Positions 17,630 through 27,864 of a stretch of 40,033 nucleotides of DNA are shown here, one piece after another. Source of the stretch: an uncultured Flammeovirgaceae bacterium (lineage in GTDB: Bacteria > Bacteroidota > Bacteroidia > Cytophagales > Cyclobacteriaceae); contig CAJWQD010000020.1 in the NCBI GenBank assembly GCA_913045135.1, forward strand, positions 1-40,033, given 5' to 3'. The notes beneath the pieces are model-generated. The model saw nothing but the letters and a program-made list of their open reading frames with translations. It searched no databases and was not told the DNA's origin. A program made the translations under genes and the position numbers. Position 1 is the stretch's first letter, and every line of letters starts with the position of its first letter.

Positions 17630-19144
17630 TTAAACTCCCAATAATAATCGAGAAGGATCTTCTAAAAGCTCTTTTAATCTTACCAAAAAACTTACCGATT
17701 CCCGGCCGTCAATAATTCGGTGGTCATACGAAAGCGCAATGTACATGATTGGCCTTATCACTATCTCTCCATCCTCCACAACCGGCCTCTGAACAATATT
17801 GTGCATGCCTAAAATAGCTGACTGTGGGGCATTGATGATAGGGGTGGATAACATTGAACCAAAAATTCCTCCATTGGTAATAGTAAAAGTGCCCCCAGTC
17901 ATTTCTGGAATGCTTAATTTATTTTCTCTAGCTTTGGTAGCTAACCTCACCACTTCCTTTTCAATTTGCTCAAAAGATAGGGTTTCGGCATTTCTTATCA
18001 CGGGAACAACAAGTCCTTTTGGTGCTGAAACAGCAATAGAGACATCACAAAAATTACTATATATAATCTCATCTCCATCAATTTTGGCATTTACTGCTGG
18101 CCAATCCTGTAAAGCCACGCAACAAGCTTTTGTAAAAAAAGACATAAAACCAAGACCAACTTCATATTTTACTTTAAACGATTCCTTGTATTTTTTTCTC
18201 AACTCCATTATTGGCTGCATGTTAACCTCATTGAAAGTGGTCAACATAGCTGTTTCATTTTTCACCGAAACCAATCTCTTTGCTACTGTTTTCCTCAAGG
18301 GGGACATTTTTTGTCTTCTCTCAGACCGATCATTTTCGTCTTCTTTTTTTGTCGAATCAGTTATGACTGATTTCTCTTTTTCTTTTAAGGATGCATCTTC
18401 TTTTTGTAATTTGGCATTCAAGGCATCTTCCTTGGTGATCCTTCCGCCCACTCCTGATCCTTGAACAGCAGTTGCTAATATCCCTTTTTCCGCCAATATT
18501 TTGGCAGCAGCGGGGGGAGCGTGACTTGCCGCATAGCCTTGAGAAGCCGAAGGTACTGCGATGTCATCGGATTCAGAAGGTTTATCCCCCAACGGTTTAG
18601 AAGCTGCCTCATCAGTAACGGCAATTTGGCATATTAAATCCCCAATCTGGAGAGTTGTACCATCAGGAGCTAAAATTTCTAATTCCCCTGTGGCTTCTGC
18701 TGTTAATTCGAATGTAGCCTTATCAGATTCAATCTCTGCAATGACCTCGTCTAAAACCACTAAGTCACCAGATGATTTAGTCCAGTTAGATATGGTCACT
18801 TCATTGATAGATTCACCTACCGTTGGCACATGCATCTGAATTGTTTTTACAACTCCTCCAAATACTTTTTCTGACTTCACCTCAGGAGTTATAGCTGCCT
18901 TATCTTCACTTCTTGGATCAATAACGCATAACAAACCTCCAATTTCAACGGTATCGCCCGTACCCACCTTAAGCCTCAAAACACCCTTGATTTCAGCACC
19001 TACCTCAAAGGTAGCCTTATCTGACTCGAGTTCACAGATAACCTCGTCCATTTCTACAAGATCTCCGTCATTTTTCATCCACTGTGAAACAACAACTTCC
19101 GATATTGATTCCCCGACCGATGGGACTTTCATTTCAAGACTCAT
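17630..19144 (-). CDS. sucB: 2-oxoglutarate dehydrogenase E2 (dihydrolipoyl succinyltransferase) with two lipoyl domains
   Basis: Core enzyme of the 2-oxoglutarate dehydrogenase complex; it transfers the succinyl group from E1 to CoA through lipoyl arms. Its 504 residues are about 100 more than E. coli SucB because two lipoyl domains are present. The first (1-77) has its lipoylated Lys43 in ESDKATFEV; the second (about 103-178) has Lys142 in ESDKATFEL. The peripheral subunit-binding domain follows at about 206-242 ([26 protein letters not shown]). A charged linker then leads to the catalytic domain, ending with the active-site [16 protein letters not shown]. The stop of sucA lies 4 bases before this start, so the two are tightly coupled. 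Confidence 0.96.
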   Translation of the reverse strand: MSLEMKVPSVGESISEVVVSQWMKNDGDLVEMDEVICELESDKATFEVGAEIKGVLRLKVGTGDTVEIGGLLCVIDPRSEDKAAITPEVKSEKVFGGVVKTIQMHVPTVGESINEVTISNWTKSSGDLVVLDEVIAEIESDKATFELTAEATGELEILAPDGTTLQIGDLICQIAVTDEAASKPLGDKPSESDDIAVPSASQGYAASHAPPAAAKILAEKGILATAVQGSGVGGRITKEDALNAKLQKEDASLKEKEKSVITDSTKKEDENDRSERRQKMSPLRKTVAKRLVSVKNETAMLTTFNEVNMQPIMELRKKYKESFKVKYEVGLGFMSFFTKACCVALQDWPAVNAKIDGDEIIYSNFCDVSIAVSAPKGLVVPVIRNAETLSFEQIEKEVVRLATKARENKLSIPEMTGGTFTITNGGIFGSMLSTPIINAPQSAILGMHNIVQRPVVEDGEIVIRPIMYIALSYDHRIIDGRESVSFLVRLKELLEDPSRLLLGV

Positions 19145-19148
19145 ATAC

Positions 19149-21863
19149 TTATAATTTAAATGCTCTATTAACCAAATCTTCCTGTTCTATTCTATGTATT
19201 TTATTAAATCCCGTCGCAGGCGAAGAAGCTGCTTTTCTTGCTATTAGTGCAAATTCATAACCTTCTGCTATTCTAAGAATATAAGACCAAGGTCCCATAT
19301 TTTCAGGTTCTTCTTGCGCCCAAATTAATTTAGGATTCTTGTATTTTTTCAAAATAACAGCCAATTGCTTTTTGGGAAAAGGATGCAATTGCTCTATTCT
19401 AATAATGGAAACCTCTTTGACCTTTTGCTTTTGTTGTTCATCTAAAAGGTCAAAATAAATTTTTCCAGAACACATGATTACTTTTTTAACTTTACTATCA
19501 ACCACATAATCATCTGAGTAAACTTCACAAAAATTACCTTTAGTAAAATTCTTTATCGGTGCGGCTACTTTTGAACTTCTTAACAAAGATTTAGGAGAAA
19601 AAACGACACATGGTTTTCTAAATTCCCAAGCCACTTGACGACGCATTAAATGGAAAAAATTGGCCGAACTTGTGATATTTGTTACAATCATGTTATCCTG
19701 AGCACACATCTGAAGAAACCGTTCTATCCTAGCACTTGAATGCTCAGGACCTTGTCCTTCATAGCCATGAGGTAGTAACATTACCAGACCGTTCATTCGT
19801 TGCCACTTAGTCTCAGCACTTGAAATAAATTGATCAATCATGACTTGTGCCCCATTGGCAAAATCTCCAAATTGAGCTTCCCAGACAACCAATGCATTGG
19901 GCGTTGACATCGCATAGCCATATTCAAACCCTAGTACAGCAAATTCTGATAAAAGAGAATTAAAAATTTTAAAAGATTGTTGGCCCTCATCTATATAATT
20001 TAGTTGGCAATAAGATTCGTTAGTCTCTGAATCAGTCACATAAGAATGCCGGTGTGAAAAAGTACCGCGCTTGACATCTTGACCTGACATTCGGACGATT
20101 TTTCCCTCAGCCAATAGCGATCCATAAGCAAGTAATTCTCCCTCTCCCCACCCCAACTCTTTTTTTTCAAAAAAAGCGGCTTTTCTATCTCTAATAAGCT
20201 TTTCTATTTGTCTTAAAGGCTTAAACCCATTCGGAAGGGTCGTAAGCGCGTGAGCTATTTTTTGAACTAATGCATTAGAAATTGCCGTTTGCGCAGTCGA
20301 ATGAAAATCTTCAGGTTTAGACTTTCTTAAAAACTTCCATTCTTCATCAATTTTTTGTGGCTTGTATGGCAGCGGCTTTTGCTTCACAAAGTTTAGTCTA
20401 TCTTGAAGTAATTTTTTAAACTCTTTATCTAATTTTTCAGCAATTTCTCCAGCCTCATCGCCCCTTTGTTTTAGTTTCTTTATGTATACCTCACGTGGAT
20501 TCGGGTGCTTGGAAATAATATTGTAGAGTTTGGGTTGTGTAAATTTAGGTTCGTCACTTTCGTTGTGACCATGTCTTCTGTAGCACAACAAATCAATAAA
20601 AATATCCTTACCAAACTCCTGTCTGTATTCAACAGCTAAATTGACTGCAAAATTGACTGCTTCGGCGTCGTCTCCATTGACATGTAATACTGGTGCGTCT
20701 ATTATTTTTGATAAATCCGTACAATAAATACTTGACCTAGCATCGTCATAATCCGTTGTGAACCCTACTTGATTGTTGATAACAAAGTGAATGGTTCCTC
20801 CAGTACGATAACCATCTAAATTAGACATTTGAACACACTCATAAACTAATCCTTGACCTGCAACCGCAGCATCTCCATGAATTACTATTGGAAGACATTT
20901 TGACATATCTCCTTCATATTCGTCATCTATTTGTGCTCTGGTCACTCCCAAAACCACAGGGTCCACCGCTTCGAGATGGGAGGGATTGGGCGCCAGTTTG
21001 ATGTAAGCCATATTTCCAGAATCTGAAACATATTGGCTTGAAAAACCTAAATGATATTTTACATCTCCATCACCCATCGTAAGATCAGGATCAGACCCCC
21101 CCTCAAATTCATTAAAAATTTCATCGTAGGTTTTACCCATTATATTGGCCAAAACATTCAATCTACCTCGGTGAGCCATCCCTATAACTACTTCCTGAAC
21201 ACCAAATTCAACTGCCCTTCTTATTATTTTGTCTAGTGCTGGGATGGTATTTTCTCCTCCTTCTAATGAAAACCTTTTTTGACCTATATATTTGGTATGT
21301 AGAAAGTTTTCAAAGACAACGGCTTCATTCAGTTTACCTAAGATATGTTCTTTTTCTTTTTGAGAAGGGTTGATTTCGGCGCCCTCGGTCTCACATTTTG
21401 AACGGAACCATGCTAAAATACGTGGTTCTCTCAAGTGAGAAAATTCATAACCAATAGATCCTAAATAAATCTTCTTTAACCGAGTGACAATGTCTTTTAA
21501 TTTGGCAGAACCTAAACCTATTTCCTTCCCTACCTGAAAAAAAGTTTCTAAGTCAGCTAATGACAATCCAAAATGATCTAAATCTAATTTAATGTCATGG
21601 TTTCTTCTATTCCGTACAGGGTTGGTGTCTGATTTTAGGTGTGCTCTTGATCTGTAAGCATGTATCAAATTTTTGACTGCCGTTTCTTTTGAATCTCTCT
21701 TAATAAGTTCCACATCAGTATCATAAGTATTGGTGGAAAACTCAAACCCCTGAAAAAATAGTCTCCAAGAGGCATCAACACTTTCAGGATCTTGCTTATA
21801 AGATTCATATAGACTGTTGATGTGCGCTACATCTGCATTTCCAATGTAAGAATATTCATCCAT
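19149..21863 (-). CDS. sucA: 2-oxoglutarate dehydrogenase E1
   Basis: Thiamine diphosphate-dependent decarboxylase of 2-oxoglutarate in the TCA cycle, 904 residues as usual. The N-terminal E2-binding segment ([20 protein letters not shown]) is present. The thiamine domain follows with [50 protein letters not shown] and [20 protein letters not shown]. The transketolase-like pyrimidine domain carries GTFSHRHSY and [20 protein letters not shown], and the end is [17 protein letters not shown]. It is the first gene of the sucA-sucB-lpdA operon and has an exact consensus promoter immediately upstream. Confidence 0.97.
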   Translation of the reverse strand: MDEYSYIGNADVAHINSLYESYKQDPESVDASWRLFFQGFEFSTNTYDTDVELIKRDSKETAVKNLIHAYRSRAHLKSDTNPVRNRRNHDIKLDLDHFGLSLADLETFFQVGKEIGLGSAKLKDIVTRLKKIYLGSIGYEFSHLREPRILAWFRSKCETEGAEINPSQKEKEHILGKLNEAVVFENFLHTKYIGQKRFSLEGGENTIPALDKIIRRAVEFGVQEVVIGMAHRGRLNVLANIMGKTYDEIFNEFEGGSDPDLTMGDGDVKYHLGFSSQYVSDSGNMAYIKLAPNPSHLEAVDPVVLGVTRAQIDDEYEGDMSKCLPIVIHGDAAVAGQGLVYECVQMSNLDGYRTGGTIHFVINNQVGFTTDYDDARSSIYCTDLSKIIDAPVLHVNGDDAEAVNFAVNLAVEYRQEFGKDIFIDLLCYRRHGHNESDEPKFTQPKLYNIISKHPNPREVYIKKLKQRGDEAGEIAEKLDKEFKKLLQDRLNFVKQKPLPYKPQKIDEEWKFLRKSKPEDFHSTAQTAISNALVQKIAHALTTLPNGFKPLRQIEKLIRDRKAAFFEKKELGWGEGELLAYGSLLAEGKIVRMSGQDVKRGTFSHRHSYVTDSETNESYCQLNYIDEGQQSFKIFNSLLSEFAVLGFEYGYAMSTPNALVVWEAQFGDFANGAQVMIDQFISSAETKWQRMNGLVMLLPHGYEGQGPEHSSARIERFLQMCAQDNMIVTNITSSANFFHLMRRQVAWEFRKPCVVFSPKSLLRSSKVAAPIKNFTKGNFCEVYSDDYVVDSKVKKVIMCSGKIYFDLLDEQQKQKVKEVSIIRIEQLHPFPKKQLAVILKKYKNPKLIWAQEEPENMGPWSYILRIAEGYEFALIARKAASSPATGFNKIHRIEQEDLVNRAFKL

Positions 21864-21887
21864 TTTTGACCCTAATTATTAATATTT

Positions 21888-21917
21888 CAAATATATGGAT
21901 TGTTTTTATTAATACAA
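21888..21917 (-). promoter_or_regulatory. Promoter of the sucA-sucB-lpdA operon
   Basis: On the minus strand TTG (21915-21917) and TATATTTG (21888-21895) are separated by exactly 19 bases, a perfect match to the Bacteroidota TTG-N19-TAnnTTTG promoter. The expected start of transcription is roughly 20 bases before the sucA ATG. Confidence 0.75.
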
Positions 21918-22019
21918 AATTGTATAAACGAATAAACAAATAAATTAGATCAAAAAGTTAAATTTGATCTAATTAACTTTAATTATCTCACTCTCACCAT
22001 CATAATGTATATTTTGTTT

Positions 22020-22027
22020 TATATTTG
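22020..22027 (+). promoter_or_regulatory. Putative -7 element of the rpsP-rimM-trmD promoter
   Basis: TATATTTG is a perfect -7 match about 50 bases before the rpsP ATG. No TTG is found at the 19-base spacing, so only half of the promoter is supported. Confidence 0.45.
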
Positions 22028-22078
22028 CGCTCTATTTTTTAATTTTCACATGGACGAGTTCCAGAAATAACATAACTA

Positions 22079-22975
22079 ATGTCAGTAAAAATAAGGTTAG
22101 CGCGTAGAGGACGTAAAAAATTGGCCATGTATGATGTGGTCATTGCAGATGCAAGAGCACCACGAGATGGTCGTTTCATTGAAAAAATTGGGACTTATGA
22201 TCCCAATGTAAATCCTGCACTCATCAATATCAACGAGGAAAAAGCGTTAGACTGGATCATGAAAGGCGCTCAGCCAACCAATACGGCACGAGCCATTCTA
22301 TCTGAAAGGGGAGTTATGTTTAAAAAACATCTACAAGTAGGTATTAATAAAGGTGCTATTACACGGGAGAAAGCGGATAAAAAATTTGACGAATGGTTCA
22401 AAAATAAGGAAAAACAGAATCAAGAAACTTTAAATAAACTTACTGAGACTAGCAAAAGATTAGCGAAGACAAAACTTGAGGCAGAAAAGAAGGTTAATGA
22501 GACTCGCGCGGCTGCCATTATGAAAAAGAAACAAGATGCAGAAGCGGCCCTTGTTGCTGAAATTACTCAAGAGCCTGAAGAGCCTATTTCTGATCACCAA
22601 GAATCTGAAAAAGTAGAAGAAGCTAAAGTAGGGGAAGCCAAATTGGAAGAAGTTAAAGCAGAAGAAGTTAAAGTGGAAGAAGCTAAAGTGGAAGAAGCTA
22701 AAGTAGAAGAAGCTAAAGTAGAAGAAGCTAAAGTAGAAGAAGCTAAAGTAGTGGAAGCCAAATTGGAAGAAGTTAAAGCAGAAGAAGTTAAAGTAGAAGA
22801 AGTTAAAGCAGAAGAAGTTAAAGCAGAAGAAGTTAAAGCAGGAGAAGTTAAAGCAGAAGAAGTTAAAGCAGAAGAAGTTAAAGTAGAAGAAGATAAAGCA
22901 GAAGAAGTTAAAGCAGATACAGAAACTCAAGGAAGTGATATGGAAGCAGAAGCACCTGAAGAAGCTTCGAAATAA
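22079..22975 (+). CDS. rpsP: Ribosomal protein S16 with a long repetitive acidic/basic C-terminal tail
   Basis: S16 is a primary-binding protein of the 30S subunit. The conserved fold occupies about the first 80 residues ([49 protein letters not shown]). The whole protein has 298 residues, more than three times the usual bacterial length and also longer than the alanine/lysine-rich S16 tails commonly seen in Bacteroidota. Residues about 100-170 are lysine-, glutamate- and alanine-rich and probably helical. Residues 179-278 are 20 consecutive pentapeptides of the type [VAL]EE[AV]K. A short acidic end follows. It is the first gene of the classical rpsP-rimM-trmD cluster; rimM starts 8 bases after its stop. 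Confidence 0.95.
   Translation: MSVKIRLARRGRKKLAMYDVVIADARAPRDGRFIEKIGTYDPNVNPALININEEKALDWIMKGAQPTNTARAILSERGVMFKKHLQVGINKGAITREKADKKFDEWFKNKEKQNQETLNKLTETSKRLAKTKLEAEKKVNETRAAAIMKKKQDAEAALVAEITQEPEEPISDHQESEKVEEAKVGEAKLEEVKAEEVKVEEAKVEEAKVEEAKVEEAKVEEAKVVEAKLEEVKAEEVKVEEVKAEEVKAEEVKAGEVKAEEVKAEEVKVEEDKAEEVKADTETQGSDMEAEAPEEASK
22613..22912 (+). repeat. 15-bp coding minisatellite, 20 units, in rpsP
   Basis: Twenty in-frame 15-bp units encode VEEAK, AEEVK, LEEVK and single-residue variants. A higher-order copy is visible: the unit block starting at 22628 ([20 protein letters not shown]) recurs exactly 120 bp later at 22748 ([20 protein letters not shown]) with very few base differences, suggesting a recent segmental duplication of eight units. 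Length variation between strains is likely. Confidence 0.95.
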
Positions 22976-22983
22976 TATCCCCG

Positions 22984-23514
22984 ATGCGTAAAGATGAATG
23001 TTACCAGTTAGGTCATATTATCAAAACGCACGGTTTAAAAGGTATGGTAAACGTTGAACTAGACGTTGACCATCCAAACGATTACAGTAAATTGAAATTC
23101 GTATTTCTTGAAGAATCTGGAAATTTAATTCCTTTTTTTATTAAAAAAATCTTGATGAACGGTACAAAAACATTCATCCATTTTGAAGGAATTAGTCATG
23201 TCAATCTGGCCAAGGATTTGGTGGGTCAAGTACTCTTTCTACCCTTAGACCAACTACCAAAACTTCGCGAGGGTGAATATTTTTTCCATGATCTAATCAA
23301 TTTTAAGGTGTTCCACTTAGGGCAATTTTTAGGAACAATTGTACAAATTTATCAACCCTCTTCTCAATACCTCGCAGCTGTTTTGCATAAAGAACAAGAA
23401 CTATTAATTCCAATTGAAAACGCCGTATTTAAAAGAGTTGATCTAAAAAAAAAAGAAGCTCATATCGAACTTCCCAATGGTTTTATGGAAATTTACTTTA
23501 GTAATGAGAATTGA
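22984..23514 (+). CDS. rimM: Ribosome maturation factor RimM
   Basis: RimM assists maturation of the 30S head and binds S19; it consists of an N-terminal RimM domain and a C-terminal PRC barrel. The 176 residues show the family start ([20 protein letters not shown]), the central [26 protein letters not shown] where the two domains meet, and a PRC barrel ending [11 protein letters not shown]. It lies between rpsP and trmD as in most bacteria. Its last 11 bases overlap the start of trmD, indicating translational coupling. Confidence 0.93.
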   Translation: MRKDECYQLGHIIKTHGLKGMVNVELDVDHPNDYSKLKFVFLEESGNLIPFFIKKILMNGTKTFIHFEGISHVNLAKDLVGQVLFLPLDQLPKLREGEYFFHDLINFKVFHLGQFLGTIVQIYQPSSQYLAAVLHKEQELLIPIENAVFKRVDLKKKEAHIELPNGFMEIYFSNEN

Positions 23515-24178
23515 TATTATCACCTGCCTACCTGAGATTTTTGATGGGCCTATGAATCAAAGCATTGTGAAAAGAGCTCAAAAAAAAGAACTGGTAGAAA
23601 TCTATATTCATGATTTAAGGCCATTTTCTAATAACAAACAAAAATCCATTGATGATTATGCGTACGGAGGAGGAGCAGGAATGGTTATGATGATAGAGCC
23701 TATCGACCGGTGTATCAATAATCTAAAAAATCACTCAACATATGATGAGATCATTTTTATGACACCTGATGGTGATAGATTAAACCAATCTACATGTAAT
23801 CAATTATCTCTCAAAAAAAACATTATTTTACTCTGCGGCCACTATAAGGGAATAGATCAACGTGTACGTGACCATTTAATTACCCAAGAAATCAGTATCG
23901 GTGATTATGTCCTTTCGGGAGGAGAACTAGCGGGCATGATTGTTGCAGACAGTTTAATACGATTAATCCCAGGTGTGCTTAATGATGAAAGCTCTGCTTT
24001 AACCGACTCTTTTCAAGATAGCCTGTTAGCTCCACCTGTTTACACGCGACCTGCCGTATACAAAGGATGGGAAGTACCTAAAATTCTATTATCAGGTAAT
24101 GACGCTGCAATCAACAATTGGAGGCATGAAGCAGCGATCAAGAGGACTAAAGATAGACGACCCCATTTATTGGATTGA
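23504..24178 (+). CDS. trmD: tRNA (guanine-N1)-methyltransferase
   Basis: TrmD methylates G37 next to the anticodon and prevents +1 frameshifting; it is a SPOUT-class knotted dimer using S-adenosylmethionine. The start is set at ATG 23504, giving the family N-terminus [16 protein letters not shown] and 224 residues. An in-frame ATG at 23477 would add nine unrelated residues read inside rimM. Visible motifs are [31 protein letters not shown] and the knot region [20 protein letters not shown] with LIPGVL. The C-terminal domain ends [10 protein letters not shown]. Confidence 0.96.
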   Translation: MRIDIITCLPEIFDGPMNQSIVKRAQKKELVEIYIHDLRPFSNNKQKSIDDYAYGGGAGMVMMIEPIDRCINNLKNHSTYDEIIFMTPDGDRLNQSTCNQLSLKKNIILLCGHYKGIDQRVRDHLITQEISIGDYVLSGGELAGMIVADSLIRLIPGVLNDESSALTDSFQDSLLAPPVYTRPAVYKGWEVPKILLSGNDAAINNWRHEAAIKRTKDRRPHLLD

Positions 24179-24179
24179 T

Positions 24180-24221
24180 CTCATCCTCAAATAACGAGGC
24201 TGAGTATATATTCTTTTTTAA
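24180..24221 (+). terminator. Putative terminator after trmD
   Basis: CTCA-T-CCTC and GAGG-C-TGAG can pair with one mismatch around a 7-base loop (24180-24204), followed after a short AT stretch by a T-run at 24212-24219. The T-run is not directly adjacent, so this is only moderately convincing. Confidence 0.4.
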
Positions 24222-24292
24222 AAGTCCGTGACCGCTAAACAAAAAATAATGAAAGATATTGAAGTAACTTCACATACCTAAAGAGAAATTCA

Positions 24293-25426
24293 TTGAAAAT
24301 AGTAATCAAAACCCTACACGGACTCGAAGAAGTCCTCATGAAGGAGGTTGAACTCCTAGGCGGACAAAACATTAAAAAAAGAAAACGTGCTGTAGAATGT
24401 GAAGGAAAGCTACCTTTCCTTTATGAGGCAAACTTAAACTTAAGGACTGCCTTGCGGATTTTAGTTCCCATCTATGAATTTACTGCTTGCAATGGAATAG
24501 AACTTTACAATCAAGTCAAAATATTTGACTGGTCCCAATTCCTTGATATTAGTAAAACTTATGCTATCGACAATACTATCTTTTCAGAGTATTTTACGCA
24601 CTCGAAATATCCTGCACTCAAAATGAAAGATGCTATTGCAGATCAGTTCAGAGAAAAGTTTAATTCACGTCCATCTGTAAATACTGAGAAACCGGATATA
24701 CTCTTCAACTTACATGCTTATCAAGATAAATTCACGATTTCATTGGATAGTTCTGGTCGACTACTCAATCAACGTGGATACAGGGACCGTGGACATCAAG
24801 CACCACTGAATGAAGTAATGGCTGCCGGCCTTTTAAAACTCGCAAACTGGGATAAAAGTATACCTCTAATCGATCCTATGTGTGGGACAGGGACGATCAT
24901 TATTGAGGCAGTGCTTCTGGGATTAAATATCCCTCCTCAAATAAATCAAAACGAATTTGGTTTTAAAAATTGGAATAACTTTCAACCTATAATGTGGAAT
25001 CGCATCAAAGCAGAAGCGCAAAGTAAAATCAGAAGTGCTCCCTTGATGATCGCTGGAGGAGATATAGATGGTAATGCAGTAGCCATTGCTAAAAGAGCCT
25101 TGAAAAAACTGAGAATGGGACGCGATGTTCAGATCAAACATATAGCCTTTGAAAACTTTATTCCAAAATTTCAAAGAGGCATGATCATCACTAATCCTCC
25201 CTATGGTGAGCGAATTGGAGAAGAGATCGATAATCTGTATAAAAAAATAGGAGATACCTTCAAAAAGAATTTTTCAGGTTTCAATGCTTGGGTATTGAGC
25301 TCAAATTTTCCAGCACTCAGAAAATTACATTTGAAACCCAGTGAAAAAATTGCTTTGTTCAATGGAGCCTTGCAGGTACAATTCTGCAAATACGACATAC
25401 AAGAAGGCGAATACCTGGAGGAATAA
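24293..25426 (+). CDS. THUMP-domain class I RNA methyltransferase (RlmL/YpsC, COG0116 type)
   Basis: The 377 residues match the THUMP-methyltransferase group that makes N2-methylguanosine in 23S rRNA (the N-terminal half of E. coli RlmL). The order is: a ferredoxin-like domain and THUMP domain (about 1-155), the linker SLDSSGRLLNQRGYR, then a Rossmann methyltransferase with the SAM motif DPMCGTGTIIIEA and the catalytic NPPYGERIGEE (NPPY motif). Length fits the short YpsC-like form without the RlmK half. The start codon is TTG at 24293; a stop lies 33 bases upstream in frame and no ATG intervenes, and the first residues KIVIKTLHGLEEVLMKE fit the family. The exact rRNA target is not determined by sequence alone. 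Confidence 0.88.
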   Translation: MKIVIKTLHGLEEVLMKEVELLGGQNIKKRKRAVECEGKLPFLYEANLNLRTALRILVPIYEFTACNGIELYNQVKIFDWSQFLDISKTYAIDNTIFSEYFTHSKYPALKMKDAIADQFREKFNSRPSVNTEKPDILFNLHAYQDKFTISLDSSGRLLNQRGYRDRGHQAPLNEVMAAGLLKLANWDKSIPLIDPMCGTGTIIIEAVLLGLNIPPQINQNEFGFKNWNNFQPIMWNRIKAEAQSKIRSAPLMIAGGDIDGNAVAIAKRALKKLRMGRDVQIKHIAFENFIPKFQRGMIITNPPYGERIGEEIDNLYKKIGDTFKKNFSGFNAWVLSSNFPALRKLHLKPSEKIALFNGALQVQFCKYDIQEGEYLEE

Positions 25427-25457
25427 CGAATTATTCAAGATCCAAAGTTTTATATTT

Positions 25458-25502
25458 ATGAAAAAAAAAAAAAAAATTAATAAATTAGCAGTTTTATTTT
25501 AG
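25458..25502 (+). other. A16 tract within a possible 14-codon leader peptide
   Basis: ATG at 25458 is followed by 16 consecutive A (25461-25476) and reads MKKKKKINKLAVLF before a TAG that ends one base before the aminotransferase ATG. It could be a short upstream ORF, or chance in an A-rich leader. The homopolymer is likely to vary in length by slippage; the TATATTTA just before it (25450-25457) differs by one base from the -7 consensus. Confidence 0.25.
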
Positions 25503-25503
25503 T

Positions 25504-26805
25504 ATGAGGCAGAAATTACTTCGTGAAGGTGCTGATGAACTCACCTACGAAATTCGAGGGATTGTACGGAAAGCTGAGCAGCTAGAACAACTTGGTCACC
25601 GAATTTATTGGGAAAATATAGGTGATCCCATTCAGAAGCATCGACCATTCCCTGGATGGATCAAAGATATCATTATTAACCTGTCAAAAGATAACACTAC
25701 TTACGGATACAGTCATTCCAAAGGGCTTTTAGAAACGCGTACTTTTCTTGCTCATAAAACCAACCAATTAAACGGTGTCCAAATCAACGCAGAGGACATC
25801 ACCTTTTTTAATGGACTTGGCGATGCCATTGCGAAAATTTACCAATACCTGCGGCCTACGGCTCGGGTTATAGGCCCCTCACCCGCCTATTCAACTCATT
25901 CCTCTGCAGAAGCAGCCCATGCCAATAACCAACCAATTACTTATAATCTTGATCCAGAAAATGAATGGTATCCAGATCTTGAAGATTTAAGTAAAAAAGT
26001 ACAATACAACCCAAATATCGTGGGTATATTGGTAATAAATCCTGACAATCCCACCGGCATGGTTTATCCTGAAAAAATCTTGAGAGCTCTGGTAACCATT
26101 GCCAAAGAACACAGTCTTTTCTTGATTTTTGATGAAATATATGAAAATATCATTTATAATAATGCACTTACGGCTCCGATGGCAAAAGTTATTGGACAAG
26201 TTCCTGGTATATCGCTGAAAGGGATTTCTAAGGAAGTTCCTTGGCCAGGAGCTAGATGTGGATGGGCAGAATACTATAATCGAGATCAGGACGATGAATT
26301 CAATAAGCTTTGTCAAACTATAGATTCTGCCAAAATGATCGAGGTCAGTTCAACAACATTGCCACAACGGGCAATTCCGAAGATCATGACTGATCCTCGT
26401 TATGAACTTTTCTTAAAAAAAACCAATCGAGATATTGCTAAGAGAAGCAAAAAACTTTATGATTTTTTTTCTGAGATCCCCTATGTCAATTTCAATCTAA
26501 CCAACGGAGCTTTTTATAATACAATCATCTTTAAAGAGGGTGTACTTAATCCAGAACAGCAACTTAGCATAATAGATCCTAAAATTAAACAGTTACTGAC
26601 AACTTGGATAACCCCAGCGATGCCCTTGGACCAGCGCTTTATATATTATTTATTAGCTGCAAAACAAGTTTGCGTAGTTCCTATCTCTGCTTTCCACACT
26701 CCACTTTTAGGATTTAGAATTACCCTTTTAGAAGAAAACTTAAAAGATCAACTTGAAATCTTTCTCCGCATTAAAGAAGGAATCATGGAATACTGTGGCG
26801 GTTGA
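25504..26805 (+). CDS. PLP-dependent class I/II aminotransferase
   Basis: Fold-type I aminotransferase of 433 residues. Recognisable elements are the cofactor-contacting GLGDAIAKIYQYL, the substrate-loop GPSPAYSTHS and NPDNPTGMVYP. FDEIYENIIY contains the Asp that pairs with the pyridine nitrogen, and SKEVPWPGARCGWAEYY carries the Schiff-base lysine in SKEV and the phosphate-binding Arg. The sequence groups with alanine/aspartate-type transaminases (AlaA/AspC-like), but the amino donor cannot be decided from the sequence. It has no operon partner: the upstream methyltransferase is 77 bases away and the downstream genes are convergent. An A16 tract lies in its leader. Confidence 0.85.
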   Translation: MRQKLLREGADELTYEIRGIVRKAEQLEQLGHRIYWENIGDPIQKHRPFPGWIKDIIINLSKDNTTYGYSHSKGLLETRTFLAHKTNQLNGVQINAEDITFFNGLGDAIAKIYQYLRPTARVIGPSPAYSTHSSAEAAHANNQPITYNLDPENEWYPDLEDLSKKVQYNPNIVGILVINPDNPTGMVYPEKILRALVTIAKEHSLFLIFDEIYENIIYNNALTAPMAKVIGQVPGISLKGISKEVPWPGARCGWAEYYNRDQDDEFNKLCQTIDSAKMIEVSSTTLPQRAIPKIMTDPRYELFLKKTNRDIAKRSKKLYDFFSEIPYVNFNLTNGAFYNTIIFKEGVLNPEQQLSIIDPKIKQLLTTWITPAMPLDQRFIYYLLAAKQVCVVPISAFHTPLLGFRITLLEENLKDQLEIFLRIKEGIMEYCGG

Positions 26806-26864
26806 TCCTAATGGCTCTTTTACGAGGTTAATCCATCCTGATAAAAAACTTCTGTCATTATAAG

Positions 26865-27788
26865 TCATCTATCTGCGGTCTTTATAAATGAAATATTGCG
26901 CTTCAATCCTTTGAATTTTGTTCTTTTAACAGGTGATTTTTTAAAAACATTACCAAAAACTACAGCCGTCATTTCCTCCCACTCAGTTTTTGATAATTCT
27001 TCCCAGCCTTGGGGAGCGAATTGAGACTCTTTATGTGGTTGCGAAAATCTATTCCAAGGACAAACCTCTTGACAAATATCACAACCAAATGTCCATCCTT
27101 CCATTTTATTACTGAACTCAATAGGTATTTCATCCTTCAATTCAATGGTTAAATAAGAAATGCAACGACTTCCGTCGACTATGTAAGGCTCTGCAATCGC
27201 ATCTGTTGGACAAGCGTCCATACATTTGGTACAGGTGCCACAGTAATCTTTGATAGGCCCATCGGACTCCAATTTTAAATCTAAAATTATCTCTGCCAAG
27301 AAAAAGTAACTCCCCGACTCTTTATTGATCAGTAATGTGTTTTTACCGATCCAACCCAAACCACTTTTTGAAGCCCATGCACGCTCATGAACAGGTGCAG
27401 AATCAACAAAAACGCGCCCCTCAATATTTCCAATATTTACCTTCATTCGATCCATAAATTGAATCAATTTATCTTTGATAACAAAATGGTAATCTCTACC
27501 ATAGGCGTAACGAGCAATTTTGTATGGTGCCTTATCGGTTTCATCCTTTTTTGGTGAGTAATTATACAAAAGAGATATCACTGATTGAGCGCCTGGCACA
27601 AGTTTGCGAGGATCTAACCGTTTATCAAAATGACGCTCTAAATAATCCATCTGACCTTGATAACCCCTTTTTAACCAGGTATCGAGATGCTTAGCTTCCT
27701 CAGATAAAAAATCAGCCTTTGAAATCCCACAGTAGGAGAAACCCAAATCCAATGCAATCTCCTTAACAAGATCTCGATGAGACTTCAT
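26865..27788 (-). CDS. queG: Epoxyqueuosine reductase
   Basis: QueG carries out the last step of queuosine synthesis, reducing epoxyqueuosine in the tRNA wobble position with cobalamin and two [4Fe-4S] clusters. The 307 residues are a little shorter than many homologues. The cobalamin-binding N-terminal domain includes LGFSYCGISKADF and YAYGRDYHFVIKDKL, then RVFVDSAPVHERAWASKSGLG with the catalytic Asp. The two ferredoxin-like cluster motifs follow: CGTCTKCMDACPTDA and CDICQEVCPWN. The protein ends soon after, without the HEAT-repeat extension seen in longer forms. It lies 76 bases downstream of ruvB on the same strand and may share its transcript. Confidence 0.94.
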   Translation of the reverse strand: MKSHRDLVKEIALDLGFSYCGISKADFLSEEAKHLDTWLKRGYQGQMDYLERHFDKRLDPRKLVPGAQSVISLLYNYSPKKDETDKAPYKIARYAYGRDYHFVIKDKLIQFMDRMKVNIGNIEGRVFVDSAPVHERAWASKSGLGWIGKNTLLINKESGSYFFLAEIILDLKLESDGPIKDYCGTCTKCMDACPTDAIAEPYIVDGSRCISYLTIELKDEIPIEFSNKMEGWTFGCDICQEVCPWNRFSQPHKESQFAPQGWEELSKTEWEEMTAVVFGNVFKKSPVKRTKFKGLKRNISFIKTADR

Positions 27789-27864
27789 AAGCTCAAAAAA
27801 TTATAAGTGAAACCCCTATGAGCTATTTCCACAATAATCGAGTGAAATGGAAAACTAAGCAACC

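Noticed and set aside
17799-18464. 221-codon plus-strand frame inside sucB
   Set aside because: It lies entirely opposite a strongly conserved gene and shows no domain.
22460-22930. Antisense 156-codon frame rich in Phe, Asn and Cys opposite the rpsP tail
   Set aside because: It is the mirror of the 15-bp repeat and the Lys/Glu codons of S16; such frames stay open only because of the repeat composition.
23477-23503. Upstream ATG extending trmD by nine codons
   Set aside because: The added residues are read from rimM sequence and do not match the family; ATG 23504 gives the conserved MRIDIIT start.
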